Part shown: piece by piece, positions 18,300 to 26,701 of the stretch
How the letters are laid out: each line of letters starts with the position of its first letter
How positions within the stretch are numbered: the first letter of the stretch is position 1
Source of the DNA: an uncultured Rhodopila sp.
GTDB taxonomy: Bacteria > Pseudomonadota > Alphaproteobacteria > Acetobacterales > Acetobacteraceae
Length of the DNA: 64,000 nucleotides
NCBI GenBank assembly: GCA_903932145.1
Contig: CAIZFE010000089.1
Coordinates: 28,973-92,972, forward strand
Reading direction: 5' to 3'
Program-made: the position numbers and the translations under genes
The notes under the pieces: generated by a model
What the model was told of the DNA's origin: nothing
What the model saw: only the letters and a program-made list of their open reading frames with translations
Database searches by the model: none

Positions 18300-19937
18300 A
18301 TGTACCGCCCCAATAACGCTCCCAAAAGACATCCGCTCAAAGGATACCCTAGCGACATGATATCGTTCCCAGGCACCGACGCCAATCGGTCGGTCCCGCA
18401 TCGTGGCCGCTTCGCGCGCCTGCTGGCCGGATCGTCCCTATCGGCCCTGATTCTGGCCGGCTGCACCGTCAGGCCGGAGCCCATCACGCCAGCAGAACAT
18501 GTGCAGCGCGCCCAGGCCGACTACGCGAAAATCTATGATGGCTACGTGCCGGTGGATCATCCGCTCGCCTTGCCCGACGCCATCGCCCGCGCGTTGAAAT
18601 ACAACTACGATGCCCAACTGTCGCAGCAGCAGATCACGCTGCAAGAGCGTCAGGTCGATCTCGCGATGGCGTCGATGCTGCCGCGTCTGGCGCTGAATGC
18701 CGGCTACACCGCGCGCAGCAACGATCCGGCGGCGCAGAGTATTAACGAACGCACCAAGCAGGTCTCGCTCGACTACGCGTTTTCCGAGGAACCGGCGCAT
18801 GTGACCGCCGGGCCGGAATTCACCTGGACCGTGCTGGATCTCGGCCTGAGCTATTACCAGGCCAAACAACAAGGCTATCAGGCCCTGGTCGCGGTCGAAC
18901 GCCGCCGCAAGGTGATCGACGAGATCGTTCGCAAGGTGCAGGATTCGTATTGGAAGGCGATGGTCGCCGGCACGGTATTGCCGCGCCTGAAGCCGATACT
19001 GGCCCGAGCGGAACGGATTTTGGAGGCATCGCGGGAAGCGACGCGGCGGCAGTTGTCGCCGGATATGCCGATGCTGGAGTTCCAGCGTGAGATGACGCAG
19101 GTCGTCGGCCAATTGCACCATATCGACACCGACCTGAACGACGCGCGCGCCCAGTTGGCGACGCTGATCAACGTTCCCACCAACGTTCCCCTGGCCCTTG
19201 CCCAGTCGGATCTGGATCGCGCGTTGCCGTCCGCCACAACCGATACGCATCGGCTGGAAGAGATCGGTCTCGCCCTGCGCCCCGAACTGCGGGAAGAAGC
19301 CTACAAGGAAAAAATCGACCGGCAGGATGTGTATAAAGAAATCCTGAAGATGATGCCGGGCTTCGGCATCCTGGCGAATTTTAATTACGATTCCAACAAA
19401 TACCTCTATAACAACACCTGGGGCAGCGTCGGGGTGCAGGCCGGCTTTAATGTGGCCAACATCATTCGCGGCCCGCGGGCGATCTCCGCCGCCAAGGAGG
19501 CGGTCGAGGTTTCCAAAACCCGGCGTCTGGCCCTCAGCGTTGCGGTTCTGAGCCAGGTCAATCTGGCCTATCAGAGCTATGCCAGCGCCGTGGAGGACAT
19601 GCGTACCAGCCGCGACGTCATGGACGTGGAGCGGAAGATCAGCGGTGTGTCGAAAAACGCGCGGGCTGCGAGTTCTCTGTCCGACGCGCAACTGATTCAG
19701 CGCGAACTTGAAGAAATCGTATCGGAGTTGAACTATTACCACAATGTCGGATTGGCACGGTACGCTCTGGTTACGGTCTATATGTCGTGCGGTGTCGATC
19801 TGGTGCCGCCGACCGTCGAACTCGACGATCTGGCAAAGATGTCGCAGGAAATCGGTGGCGGCATTTCGCCCTGGGCCAATGGAAAGCTGCCTGAGGTCGA
19901 ACTGCCCGCCGCTGCCCCGGCTCCCGAACCGTCCTAA
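18300..19937 (+). CDS. TolC-family outer-membrane lipoprotein
   Basis: A 545-residue outer-membrane efflux protein. The lipobox LILAGC puts the acylated Cys at residue 55 (36 if translation starts at ATG 18357, which has AAGGA upstream). Two long helical repeats follow, with family-like segments ALPDAIARALKYN and LEEIGLALRPEL heading each half. Lengths of the coiled regions fit a TolC/CusC barrel-tunnel. It begins 7 bp after the giant protein gene and is followed by three adaptor-type genes, so it most likely provides the outer-membrane exit of the same system. The short tail is rich in Ala and Pro. Confidence 0.85.
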   Translation: MYRPNNAPKRHPLKGYPSDMISFPGTDANRSVPHRGRFARLLAGSSLSALILAGCTVRPEPITPAEHVQRAQADYAKIYDGYVPVDHPLALPDAIARALKYNYDAQLSQQQITLQERQVDLAMASMLPRLALNAGYTARSNDPAAQSINERTKQVSLDYAFSEEPAHVTAGPEFTWTVLDLGLSYYQAKQQGYQALVAVERRRKVIDEIVRKVQDSYWKAMVAGTVLPRLKPILARAERILEASREATRRQLSPDMPMLEFQREMTQVVGQLHHIDTDLNDARAQLATLINVPTNVPLALAQSDLDRALPSATTDTHRLEEIGLALRPELREEAYKEKIDRQDVYKEILKMMPGFGILANFNYDSNKYLYNNTWGSVGVQAGFNVANIIRGPRAISAAKEAVEVSKTRRLALSVAVLSQVNLAYQSYASAVEDMRTSRDVMDVERKISGVSKNARAASSLSDAQLIQRELEEIVSELNYYHNVGLARYALVTVYMSCGVDLVPPTVELDDLAKMSQEIGGGISPWANGKLPEVELPAAAPAPEPS

Positions 19938-19956
19938 GGCGCGGGCGTTCGGCCTG

Positions 19957-20745
19957 ATGCGCGTTCGATACGGGTACGCCGGCCTGCTGCTGTTGATCGC
20001 TACCGGCGCAGTGGCGCAGCCGCGCGATACGACGGGACTGCCCGAGATCCCGGTTCGGGCATCGGACGCCACGGTCCGCGACGTTCGCGTGCAGGTCGTC
20101 GCGCTGCTGAGTGCAACGATCGGCGCCCCGATGGCGGGACGGCTGGATCAGTTTCCCTTGCACGACGGCGATCGTTTCAAGGCGGGCGACACCCTGGCCC
20201 GCTTTGCCTGCGCCGAACGCGACGGCGCGCTGGCGCATGCGAAAGCGTCGCTCGATCTGAAGCGGCGGATTCTGGGCAACAAGCAGCAGCTCCGCAGCCT
20301 GGGCAATTCCACTGGCGTCGAAATGGACGTGGCCTCCGCGGAAGTGACCGAGGCGGCGGCCGACGTGTCGGTCGCGCAGGCGATGGCCGCGAATTGCGTG
20401 GTAACTGCCCCTTTCGCCGGCCGCATCGCCGGCGTGGCCGTGCACGCGTTTCAGTTTGTCGGGATCGGTGCGCCGATGCTGGACATCCTGTCCGACCGCG
20501 ATCTGGAACTGGAAATGATCGTCCCGTCGCGCTGGCTCACATGGTTGAAGCCCGGCAACGGGTTCGACGTGGCGATCGATGAAACCGGCCGCACCTATCA
20601 TGCCGAACTGACCCGCCTGTCAGGCAAGGTCGATCCGGTCAGCCGCTCGATCAAGGTTTATGCAACCATCAAGGACCGGGGCGAAGACCTGTTGCCGGGG
20701 ATGAGCGGTCGCGCGCTGATCGCCGCACCGGCCGGCGACCGCTAG
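19957..20745 (+). CDS. RND-type periplasmic adaptor protein
   Basis: A 262-residue adaptor. ATG 19957 gives a clean signal peptide (LLLLIATGAVAQ). The split lipoyl/barrel-sandwich halves are visible as IGAPMAGRLDQFPLHDGDRF and VTAPFAGRIAGVAVHAF, separated by a short helical hairpin, then a beta-barrel and a membrane-proximal end. It is shorter than MexA/AcrA, with a very short hairpin. No RND pump gene is nearby; neighbours are the TolC-like gene (19 bp upstream) and a GAF-HlyD gene (10 bp downstream), so it may serve the putative exporter described here. Confidence 0.82.
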   Translation: MRVRYGYAGLLLLIATGAVAQPRDTTGLPEIPVRASDATVRDVRVQVVALLSATIGAPMAGRLDQFPLHDGDRFKAGDTLARFACAERDGALAHAKASLDLKRRILGNKQQLRSLGNSTGVEMDVASAEVTEAAADVSVAQAMAANCVVTAPFAGRIAGVAVHAFQFVGIGAPMLDILSDRDLELEMIVPSRWLTWLKPGNGFDVAIDETGRTYHAELTRLSGKVDPVSRSIKVYATIKDRGEDLLPGMSGRALIAAPAGDR

Positions 20746-20755
20746 ACCCAAATCC

Positions 20756-22099
20756 ATGAACGTCTCGGTCAACCAGCAGCTCCTCCACCTGGGCAGCCTG
20801 TTGCAGCTTGAGCAACGGGCTCGGCAAACGCACGGCCGGGAATTGGGTTTCCTGATCGTTAACGAAACCGCGGGGGTGATCCCGTATCAACAGGCGGTCC
20901 TTTGGCTGGCTGATGCCGCATCCGGGTCGCGCATCGTTCTGTCCGGCGTGGCGGAGCCCGAGGCAGGCGCTCCCTATCGGGTGTGGATCGAACGCCTGGC
21001 GCAGGTGATCGCGTGCGGCGACCGCGCCACGACGCTGCATGTGATCGATAGGCAGTCGCTTCCCGCCGCGATCGTCGAGGCCAGCGACGAATGGTTTCCG
21101 CGCCACGCTTTATGGTGTCCGCTGCTACACCCCGACGGACGGTTGCTGGGGGCGCTGATCCTCGGGCGCGCCGACCTTTGGACCAGCGGCGACCACCAGT
21201 TGCTCGATTTCCTCGCCGGCCAGTATGGCCAGTGCCTGGCGTTGGATGGGATGCGGCGGCACCGCCTGTTGCGCTGGCCGCGACGCTCGCGCCGTCTGGC
21301 GATTTCCGTCCTGGCCGCGATTTTGGTCGCCGGGGCGCTGGCACTGCCGATCCGCCAGTCCGTGATCGCGCCGGCGGAAGTCATTTCGATAGACCCGGCG
21401 GCGGTACGAGCCCCGTTCGATGGCGTGGTGGGCGCGGTTTATGTCGCGCCAAACGCGTTCGTGCATGCCGGTGAGCGGCTGGTGTCGCTGGACCCGAGGC
21501 AGTTGCAAACCCAGCACGACGTCGCGGTCAAAGCGCTCGAGATGGCTCGGGCCGAGTATACCATCACGTCGCAGCAGGCCATGAACGACTTTCAGGCGAA
21601 GGCGAAACTGTCCCTGCTGGCCGGCAAGGTCGAGCAGCGCGCGGCCGAACTGGCCTACTCGAAGGGCCTGCTGGAACGCGCGGATATCACCGCGCCGATC
21701 GATGGCGTCGCGGTGTTCGGCAATGCCGCCGAATGGATCGGCAAGCCGGTCACGTTGGGTGAGCGGATCATGCAGGTCGCATCGCCCACCCGAACCGAGC
21801 TGGAGGTTGAGGTGCCGGCCGCCGATGCCATTACGTTCGATGCCGGTTCCGAAGTCTTGTTCTTCAGTAACGTCTCCCCGGACGTCCCGGCCCGGGGTGT
21901 CCTGACCTACGCGAGTTACGCCAGCGCACCGACCCCGGACGGCATCATGGCCTACACATTTCGCGCTCGCTTCGAAGGGGAAACGACGGAGCGGCTGGGC
22001 GTAAAGGGATCGGCCAAAATATACGGTGCCTCGCAACCATTAGGGCTCTGGCTGTTTCGCCGGCCTGTCGCGGTGTTGCGGCAATGGTTGGCACTGTAG
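20756..22099 (+). CDS. HlyD-family adaptor with an N-terminal GAF-like domain
   Basis: A 447-residue inner-membrane adaptor. Residues about 10-165 are cytoplasmic and GAF-like (GFLIVNETAGVIPYQQAVLW, then WCPLLHPDGRLLGALILG). One membrane helix sits at about 183-200 (SVLAAILVAGALALP). The periplasmic part has both lipoyl halves (VRAPFDGVVGAVYVAP and ITAPIDGVAVFG) around a helical hairpin, then a barrel. A GAF sensor fused to an export adaptor suggests that export could respond to a ligand. It lies between the RND-type adaptor and the M50 fusion gene with 10- and 16-bp gaps. Confidence 0.83.
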   Translation: MNVSVNQQLLHLGSLLQLEQRARQTHGRELGFLIVNETAGVIPYQQAVLWLADAASGSRIVLSGVAEPEAGAPYRVWIERLAQVIACGDRATTLHVIDRQSLPAAIVEASDEWFPRHALWCPLLHPDGRLLGALILGRADLWTSGDHQLLDFLAGQYGQCLALDGMRRHRLLRWPRRSRRLAISVLAAILVAGALALPIRQSVIAPAEVISIDPAAVRAPFDGVVGAVYVAPNAFVHAGERLVSLDPRQLQTQHDVAVKALEMARAEYTITSQQAMNDFQAKAKLSLLAGKVEQRAAELAYSKGLLERADITAPIDGVAVFGNAAEWIGKPVTLGERIMQVASPTRTELEVEVPAADAITFDAGSEVLFFSNVSPDVPARGVLTYASYASAPTPDGIMAYTFRARFEGETTERLGVKGSAKIYGASQPLGLWLFRRPVAVLRQWLAL

Positions 22100-22115
22100 C
22101 GGGACGCGGGACGCG

Positions 22116-24224
22116 GTGACCGAAGCCGTCCGGCTGCCACCGCTGCGAGAGGATCTTCGTCTGCTGCCCGGCGCGGCCGGTCGCGACGGCGCGCCGACCT
22201 GGACTCTGCACGATCCCGCTCGACATCGATTTTTTCGAATCGGCTGGCTGCAGTTTGAGATTTTGAGTCGCTGGGGTCTCGGTCGTTCCGATGTCGTCGC
22301 CGATTCGATCAACGCTGAAACGACCATTCGAGCGAAAGAAGCCGACGTTGCATCGTTCCTGCAATTTGCCGGTTATGCCGGTCTGTTCACCCCCCTGGGC
22401 GAACACGGCACGCGCCGCTTAAGTGCCGAGGCTGGTCGCCGGCGTCTGTCGGCGGGATCGTGGCTGCTGAAGAATTACCTGTTCCTGCGCATCCGCCTGT
22501 TGAACCCGGATCGGCTGCTGTCCTGGCTGCTGACCTATAGCGGATTTATTTTCACGCGGGGTTTCGCGATCACGATCGGGTGCCTGGCACTGCTGGGTTT
22601 GCATCTGGTCAGCCAGCAATGGGACGCGTACTGGCACGAATTCCAGGATCTGTTTTCGCTGGAGGGCGCGCTGATGGTCGGCGTTGCGTTGTCCGGTGCC
22701 AAAATCATCCACGAACTCGGTCACGGCCTGACGGCCAGGTATTTCGGTTGCCGCGTGCCCGCGATGGGGGTCGCGTTACTGGTTTTGTGGCCGGTGCTGT
22801 GGACGGATACGACCGATGCCTGGCGGCTGACAGATCGGCGTCAGAGGCTGGCGATCGATGCCGCCGGCATGGCGTCGGAAATCGTTCTGGCGGTGCTCGC
22901 CACCCTGGCCTGGACCGTTCTGCCGGACGGTCCGGCGCGCACGGCGGCGTTTCTGCTGTCCAGTTCAACCTGGATCATTACGGTTGCTGTGAACCTTAAT
23001 CCGCTGATGCGCTTCGACGGCTACTATCTGCTGTCGGACTGTCTGGATGTGCCCAATCTGCAGGACCGCGGGTTCGCACTGGCACGCTGGTGGCTGCGTG
23101 AGATGTTGTTCGCGCTGGGCGACCGCCCGCCGGAAGTGCTGCCGCCGCGTCTGCGGATGGTGGTTCTGACCTATGCGCTTTCGACACTGGTCTATCGTTT
23201 TTTTCTCTTCATGGGTATCGCGCTGCTGGTGTTCCACATCGGGTTCAAGGCGCTGGGGCTGTTTCTGATGGGCGTTGAGGTCTGGTGGTTTATCGCGCGT
23301 CCGATCCTCAACGAAGTGCGGATTTGGGTTCGGCGGCTGAACGGCGTTCGGCCAAGCAGCAGAGCCCTGGTGACGTTCGGTCTGTTTGCCGCGCTGCTCG
23401 CGGCTTTGATCGTTCCCTGGCATGGCTCCGTCAGCGGGCCGGCTGTCCTGCGCGCCAACCATGAAGCGACGTTGTTCACCGATGAGCCCGGCCGTCTGGT
23501 GGCGTTGGTGCCGAGCGGCACACATGTGGCGGCCGGCGAGATTGTGTTCCGCCTGGAATCCCCGGCGCTGGACAGCCGGCTGGAAATTGCGCGCGCCAAA
23601 GCGGCGGCTCTGCGGGCCCGAATCGAGGGGCAGGCGTTCGATCCCGACAACGCCGACGATATTGACGTGACATGGGAAGAGTTGGCGCAGGCGCTCGCGG
23701 AAGCGCGGTCGCTGGATGCGCAGCGTTCGGGATTGGCTGTCCGGGCGCCGTTCGCCGGCACGATCGTGGACGTGGCGCACACCCTGCGGTTAGGGCAATG
23801 GATGCCGCGCCGGGAAGCGTTGGGCATTTTGATCGATCCTACGGACCAGGCGGTCGAGGGGTATATCGCCGAAGGCGATGTGGCCCGCATTCATCCAGGT
23901 GCGGCCGCGCGGTTCTACCCGGCCAATACCACAGCGCCGCTCCCCCTGCGCGTCGCCAGCCTGGATGCCGGGTCAACCCGAGTTCTGGAGGAACCACAAC
24001 TGGCGTCTGTTTGGGGAGGGCCGTTGGCGGTACGGCGGGACGCCGCGGGGAAACTGATCCCGGCGGGGTCGGTGTATAAGGTTGTGTTGGACCCTCAGGG
24101 TGCTGCCGCACGGGCCGTCCGCCGTGTGCCCGGCACGGTCGTCATCGAGGGAGACGCCAGAAGCATCTTGGGTGACGTTTACCGGCGGACGGTCGCGCTT
24201 CTTATGCGCGAGGCGGGTTTGTGA
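22116..24224 (+). CDS. PqqD-like/M50 metalloprotease/HlyD fusion membrane protein
   Basis: A 702-residue fusion starting at GTG 22116. Residues 1-110 look like a PqqD-type winged-helix peptide-binding domain. A polytopic M50 (site-2-protease-type) core follows, with the zinc motif HELGH at residues 199-203 and the third ligand in NPLMRFDGYY (D301). Several more membrane helices lead to about residue 435. From there on it is an HlyD-like periplasmic adaptor with two lipoyl halves (LVALVPSGTHVAAGE; VRAPFAGTIVDVAH). All catalytic residues are intact. It closes the operon of giant protein, TolC, adaptor, GAF-HlyD. I infer that it replaces the usual ABC transporter or acts as a processing enzyme coupled to export. 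Confidence 0.85.
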   Translation: MTEAVRLPPLREDLRLLPGAAGRDGAPTWTLHDPARHRFFRIGWLQFEILSRWGLGRSDVVADSINAETTIRAKEADVASFLQFAGYAGLFTPLGEHGTRRLSAEAGRRRLSAGSWLLKNYLFLRIRLLNPDRLLSWLLTYSGFIFTRGFAITIGCLALLGLHLVSQQWDAYWHEFQDLFSLEGALMVGVALSGAKIIHELGHGLTARYFGCRVPAMGVALLVLWPVLWTDTTDAWRLTDRRQRLAIDAAGMASEIVLAVLATLAWTVLPDGPARTAAFLLSSSTWIITVAVNLNPLMRFDGYYLLSDCLDVPNLQDRGFALARWWLREMLFALGDRPPEVLPPRLRMVVLTYALSTLVYRFFLFMGIALLVFHIGFKALGLFLMGVEVWWFIARPILNEVRIWVRRLNGVRPSSRALVTFGLFAALLAALIVPWHGSVSGPAVLRANHEATLFTDEPGRLVALVPSGTHVAAGEIVFRLESPALDSRLEIARAKAAALRARIEGQAFDPDNADDIDVTWEELAQALAEARSLDAQRSGLAVRAPFAGTIVDVAHTLRLGQWMPRREALGILIDPTDQAVEGYIAEGDVARIHPGAAARFYPANTTAPLPLRVASLDAGSTRVLEEPQLASVWGGPLAVRRDAAGKLIPAGSVYKVVLDPQGAAARAVRRVPGTVVIEGDARSILGDVYRRTVALLMREAGL

Positions 24225-24258
24225 GGCCCGCGACCTTGATCAACGGCCGGCTGGACGC

Positions 24259-24450
24259 TCACGCGGGTTGCCAGCATGGCACCGCGATGCCCAGCGCCGC
24301 CAGCATCGCCACGTCCTCATCGACGGCGTTGGTGGCGGTGCTCAGCAGCGTGTCGCCATAGAAGAGTGAGTTGGCGCCGGCCAGGAACGCCAGCGCCTGC
24401 GCCTTGGGCATCAGGATGCGGGCCACCGCGCGCATGCGCACCAAACTGCC
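24259..24450 (-). pseudogene. bioB: Remnant of biotin synthase (C-terminal end)
   Basis: Minus-strand sequence reads [14 protein letters not shown], then [21 protein letters not shown] and [13 protein letters not shown], followed by a stop. These are the last two conserved blocks of biotin synthase, but the stretch that normally separates them (VRLSAGR plus the following helix) is missing, and the radical-SAM N-terminal three quarters are absent. It is thus an eroded 3' end. It abuts the hicA promoter, which fits insertion of the hicAB patch into or next to a lost biotin gene. Confidence 0.7.
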
Positions 24451-24478
24451 GTGGATAACCGGCCTGGCAGGGTCATTA

Positions 24479-24508
24479 TTGACACGCACACTGACCGGTG
24501 TGTATTCC
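24479..24508 (+). promoter_or_regulatory. Probable hicAB promoter and operator
   Basis: A perfect TTGACA (24479-24484) is followed after 16-18 bases by TGTATT/TATTCC. Between the boxes lies a partial palindrome, CACAC-TGACCG-GTGTG (24487-24502). That is where a HicB-type repressor could bind to autoregulate the operon. ATG of hicA is at 24515. Confidence 0.45.
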
Positions 24509-24514
24509 ATACGC

Positions 24515-24715
24515 ATGAAAGCGCGTGATGTCATAAAGGCACTCGAGGCGGATGGCTGGACCGAGGTCCGTTCCAAGGGCTCGCATCGCCAATTTCAGCA
24601 TCCGGTGAAGCCGGGGACGGTCACGGTCGCATTCCACGGCAGCGAGGACCTTCGGCCGAAAACGCTCCGGTCGATAGAGCACGCGGCCAAGATCAACCTG
24701 CGAGGAAGGACGTAG
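24515..24715 (+). CDS. hicA: HicA-family mRNA interferase toxin
   Basis: A 66-residue dsRBD-like toxin. The family pattern is clear: [15 protein letters not shown], the catalytic-His segment [11 protein letters not shown], and [19 protein letters not shown]. The active His lies in GSHRQ near residue 24. HicA proteins cleave mRNA unless bound by HicB. ATG 24515 is chosen as the normal family N-terminus; longer upstream frames are non-homologous. The hicB gene starts 2 bp after the stop, the standard toxin-first order. Confidence 0.92.
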   Translation: MKARDVIKALEADGWTEVRSKGSHRQFQHPVKPGTVTVAFHGSEDLRPKTLRSIEHAAKINLRGRT

Positions 24716-24717
24716 CC

Positions 24718-25149
24718 ATGGCTCTCCAGTTCTACAGGGCCTGCATCGAGGCCGATGACACACCCGGATACAGCGTGTTCTTTCCCGACTTTCCCGGTTG
24801 CACCAGCGCCGGGGATACTATCCAGGACGCGGCGCGAAATGCCATTGAGGCATTGGCCCTTCATGTCGAGGGCGTAATCGCGGCGGGTCAAGCCGTCCCG
24901 CCTCCGTCGGCACCGGACGCTCCGCTGCCGGATTGGGCGGTTGACGATGATGAGGACCGGGCCGGGATTGTCGCGACAGTGCTGATCCCGCTCGAGGCCG
25001 CGGGCCGGACGGTGCGGGTCAATATCACGATGGACGAAGGATTGCTCGGACGGCTGGATGCGGCAGCCGCGGCGGCTGGAACCTCGCGGTCCGGCTTTAT
25101 CGCTGAGGTAGTGCGGGAGCGTATGTCCCGGTCACGGAGCGCGGCGTGA
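24718..25149 (+). CDS. hicB: HicB-family antitoxin
   Basis: A 143-residue antitoxin with the degenerate RNase-H-like HicB domain at the N-terminus (GYSVFFPDFPGCTSAGDTI, then ARNAIEALALH). A ribbon-helix-helix DNA-binding tail is at about residues 98-135 (RVNITMDEGLLGRLD, SRSGFIAEVVRE). It neutralises HicA and would repress the palindrome-containing promoter upstream of hicA. The two genes are 2 bp apart. Both look intact. Confidence 0.92.
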   Translation: MALQFYRACIEADDTPGYSVFFPDFPGCTSAGDTIQDAARNAIEALALHVEGVIAAGQAVPPPSAPDAPLPDWAVDDDEDRAGIVATVLIPLEAAGRTVRVNITMDEGLLGRLDAAAAAAGTSRSGFIAEVVRERMSRSRSAA

Positions 25150-25304
25150 TCCTGGCTTGAGACGGGACGCACCCGGCGTTGGCGTATTACCACCGCCGCC
25201 GGGGATGATTTCCGGCGATTGATCCTCCCCTGATCGCGTTGCGACCGGCGTAACGCCTTGCCGAATTCCCGGTGTGGTCCGGTCAGGGATGGCGATCGGG
25301 CGAT

Positions 25305-25780
25305 TGCGGGATTATCTTTGCTGCCGTGGACACGCCGAACGCAGACTTTGGGCACGGCCCGGAAACCGAGTCCGAGCGGCAACGCCGCCTCGCCCGGGAA
25401 GCGACGGGGAGTGCTGAGGCGGAGGCGGATTTCGCTGCCGGTCTGTATGTTGACGCGGGTGAAGTCGATGCGTGGATCGATAGCGTCGGCACCGATGATG
25501 AACTTCCGCCGCCTTCGACCTGGCACCTTTGATCCGGATAACAGGCGCTGGTAATCGCATTAGTGCGGGATTATCTTCACCGGCATGGACACGCTGAACC
25601 TCGACAGCAACCCGATGCCCATCTCCGAAACCGAGGCCGATCGGCAACGCCGCTTCGCCTGGGAGGCAGAGCGGATCGCCGAGGCGGACGCGGACATCGC
25701 CGCCGGGCGACTGGTCGATGAGGCCGACGTGGATGCCTGGATCGACAGCATCGGCACGGACCGCGAATTGCCGGTTCCCT
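25305..25780 (+). repeat. Tandem duplication of a small gene with its leader, 259-bp period
   Basis: The conserved leader TGCGGGATTATCTT occurs at 25305-25318 and 25564-25577, both 259 bp apart, as are the starts. The coding parts are clearly similar but have diverged, so the duplication is old. Confidence 0.65.
25326..25532 (+). CDS. Small antitoxin-like protein, copy 1
   Basis: A 68-residue acidic protein starting at GTG 25326. It contains TESERQRRLAREA, a helix AEADFAAGLYVDAGEVDAWI and the ending IDSVGTDDELPPP. This tail (xxWIDSxGTDxELPxP) is what I know from small RelB/CopG-associated antitoxin-like proteins beside RelE/ParE toxins; no such toxin gene lies here. A paralogue starts exactly 259 bp downstream. 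There is no Shine-Dalgarno sequence; instead TGCGGGATTATCTT lies upstream of both copies. Confidence 0.6.
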   Translation: MDTPNADFGHGPETESERQRRLAREATGSAEAEADFAAGLYVDAGEVDAWIDSVGTDDELPPPSTWHL

Positions 25781-25794
25781 ACGCCAGATGCTAA
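25585..25794 (+). CDS. Small antitoxin-like protein, copy 2
   Basis: A 69-residue paralogue of the preceding gene, with MDTLNLDS, ETEADRQRRFAWEA, AEADADIAAGRLVDEADVDAW and IDSIGTDRELPVP. ATG 25585 corresponds to GTG 25326 in copy 1, which supports both starts. Like copy 1 it lacks a ribosome site and has TGCGGGATTATCTT (25564-25577) at the same distance. The function is unknown. The tail resembles antitoxin-like proteins that accompany RelE/ParE toxins, but no toxin is found between the copies or next to them. Confidence 0.6.
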   Translation: MDTLNLDSNPMPISETEADRQRRFAWEAERIAEADADIAAGRLVDEADVDAWIDSIGTDRELPVPYARC

Positions 25795-25886
25795 GCCTTA
25801 GGGAGTAAGAGTGCCTTCCGGAATAGCGACCGACTTGTCACTACGATCGTGATAGTTGATTTTACCTAACATGCGGAACCACCCTG

Positions 25887-26518
25887 ATGCGCCAGCTTAA
25901 CCCATTCGAGATTAGAATTGTGGAATCAATCATTGCTTTATCGGCAGTGAAATTTTGGGAATATTCGGCTGCATTAGACGGCCATGGGCGGTTGCTATAT
26001 TTTGGTACGGGAATGCTGTCGAGCCAATCGAAGTTGCCGAAGAGCGTGAATGATATGGCGTCCCAAGAGACCGCCATCACTATTCACCATGGCGCAATTC
26101 TACTTAGCTGTGGATGGGAGATATGGATAACGCGTGAATCGGCGGCAATGCGCGGGCTGCCGCATGTAACGGGCTTGCGAACGCCCCTTTCGCTGAAACT
26201 TTCGCTCATGCACCCATCGACCTAAAGTATTGGGGCGCAGCAAAATACAGAACGAAAATAAATTCATGCTTAAATCTGTCCGAAGCTATCGACAATACAG
26301 TAAATATTGCTCTAAATACGGCGCGCTCACATTTGGATAAATCCAAGAACGACTGGGCCTTTTCATTTTTCATAAAGCATGTTGTTGCCGAAGCTATGAA
26401 AATAAAGAGCTATGTCGATTATGAAGCGGACTGGGGGGCGATTTTATATAGTATGGCAATTCTATATACTGTAAATCTCTGCCCAGCCGTCAGTTGCGTT
26501 GTTTCGAGTCTTCCGTGA
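25887..26518 (+). pseudogene. Hypothetical gene with a one-base frameshift, lower GC
   Basis: ATG 25887 opens a frame of 112 residues (VESIIALSAVKFWEYSAALDG; ITIHHGAILLSCGWEIWI). A second open frame, -1 relative to it, starts in the overlap and reads HAPIDLKYWGAAKYRTK on to 26518 (SKNDWAFSFFIKHVVAEAMK). Joining them near the CCCCTTT run at 26184-26190 gives one protein of about 210 residues. I do not recognise it. The DNA is visibly more AT-rich than the neighbours, which suggests transfer. It may be a decayed gene or a sequence error. Confidence 0.4.
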
Positions 26519-26637
26519 CAAATCGGACATATTGCCGCCTTTAACTTACGTTTGACGGAGCGCCGCTGGGCGTATCAGCTTGCCAGCCGCTTCTGCCGGC
26601 TTTCGAGAAGAGTTTGCTTCGGAGACGATGGGGGAGG

Positions 26638-26671
26638 CGGCTGAGTGACGCCGATGGGCGTCATTCAGCCG
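26638..26671. terminator. Hairpin downstream of hflX
   Basis: Arms 26638-26652 and 26657-26671 pair over 15 bp with one mismatch and a GATG loop, 30 bp past the hflX stop. There is no T-run, so it is a weak terminator candidate or a transcript-stabilising hairpin. Confidence 0.45.
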
Positions 26672-26701
26672 TGGCGACCTCGAGTGTCCTATTGGAGAGC
26701 A

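Noticed and set aside
25795..25886. Possible toxin gene downstream of the duplicated antitoxin-like genes
   Set aside because: Only 92 bp with no open frame; the next gene is on the same strand and unlike RelE/ParE.
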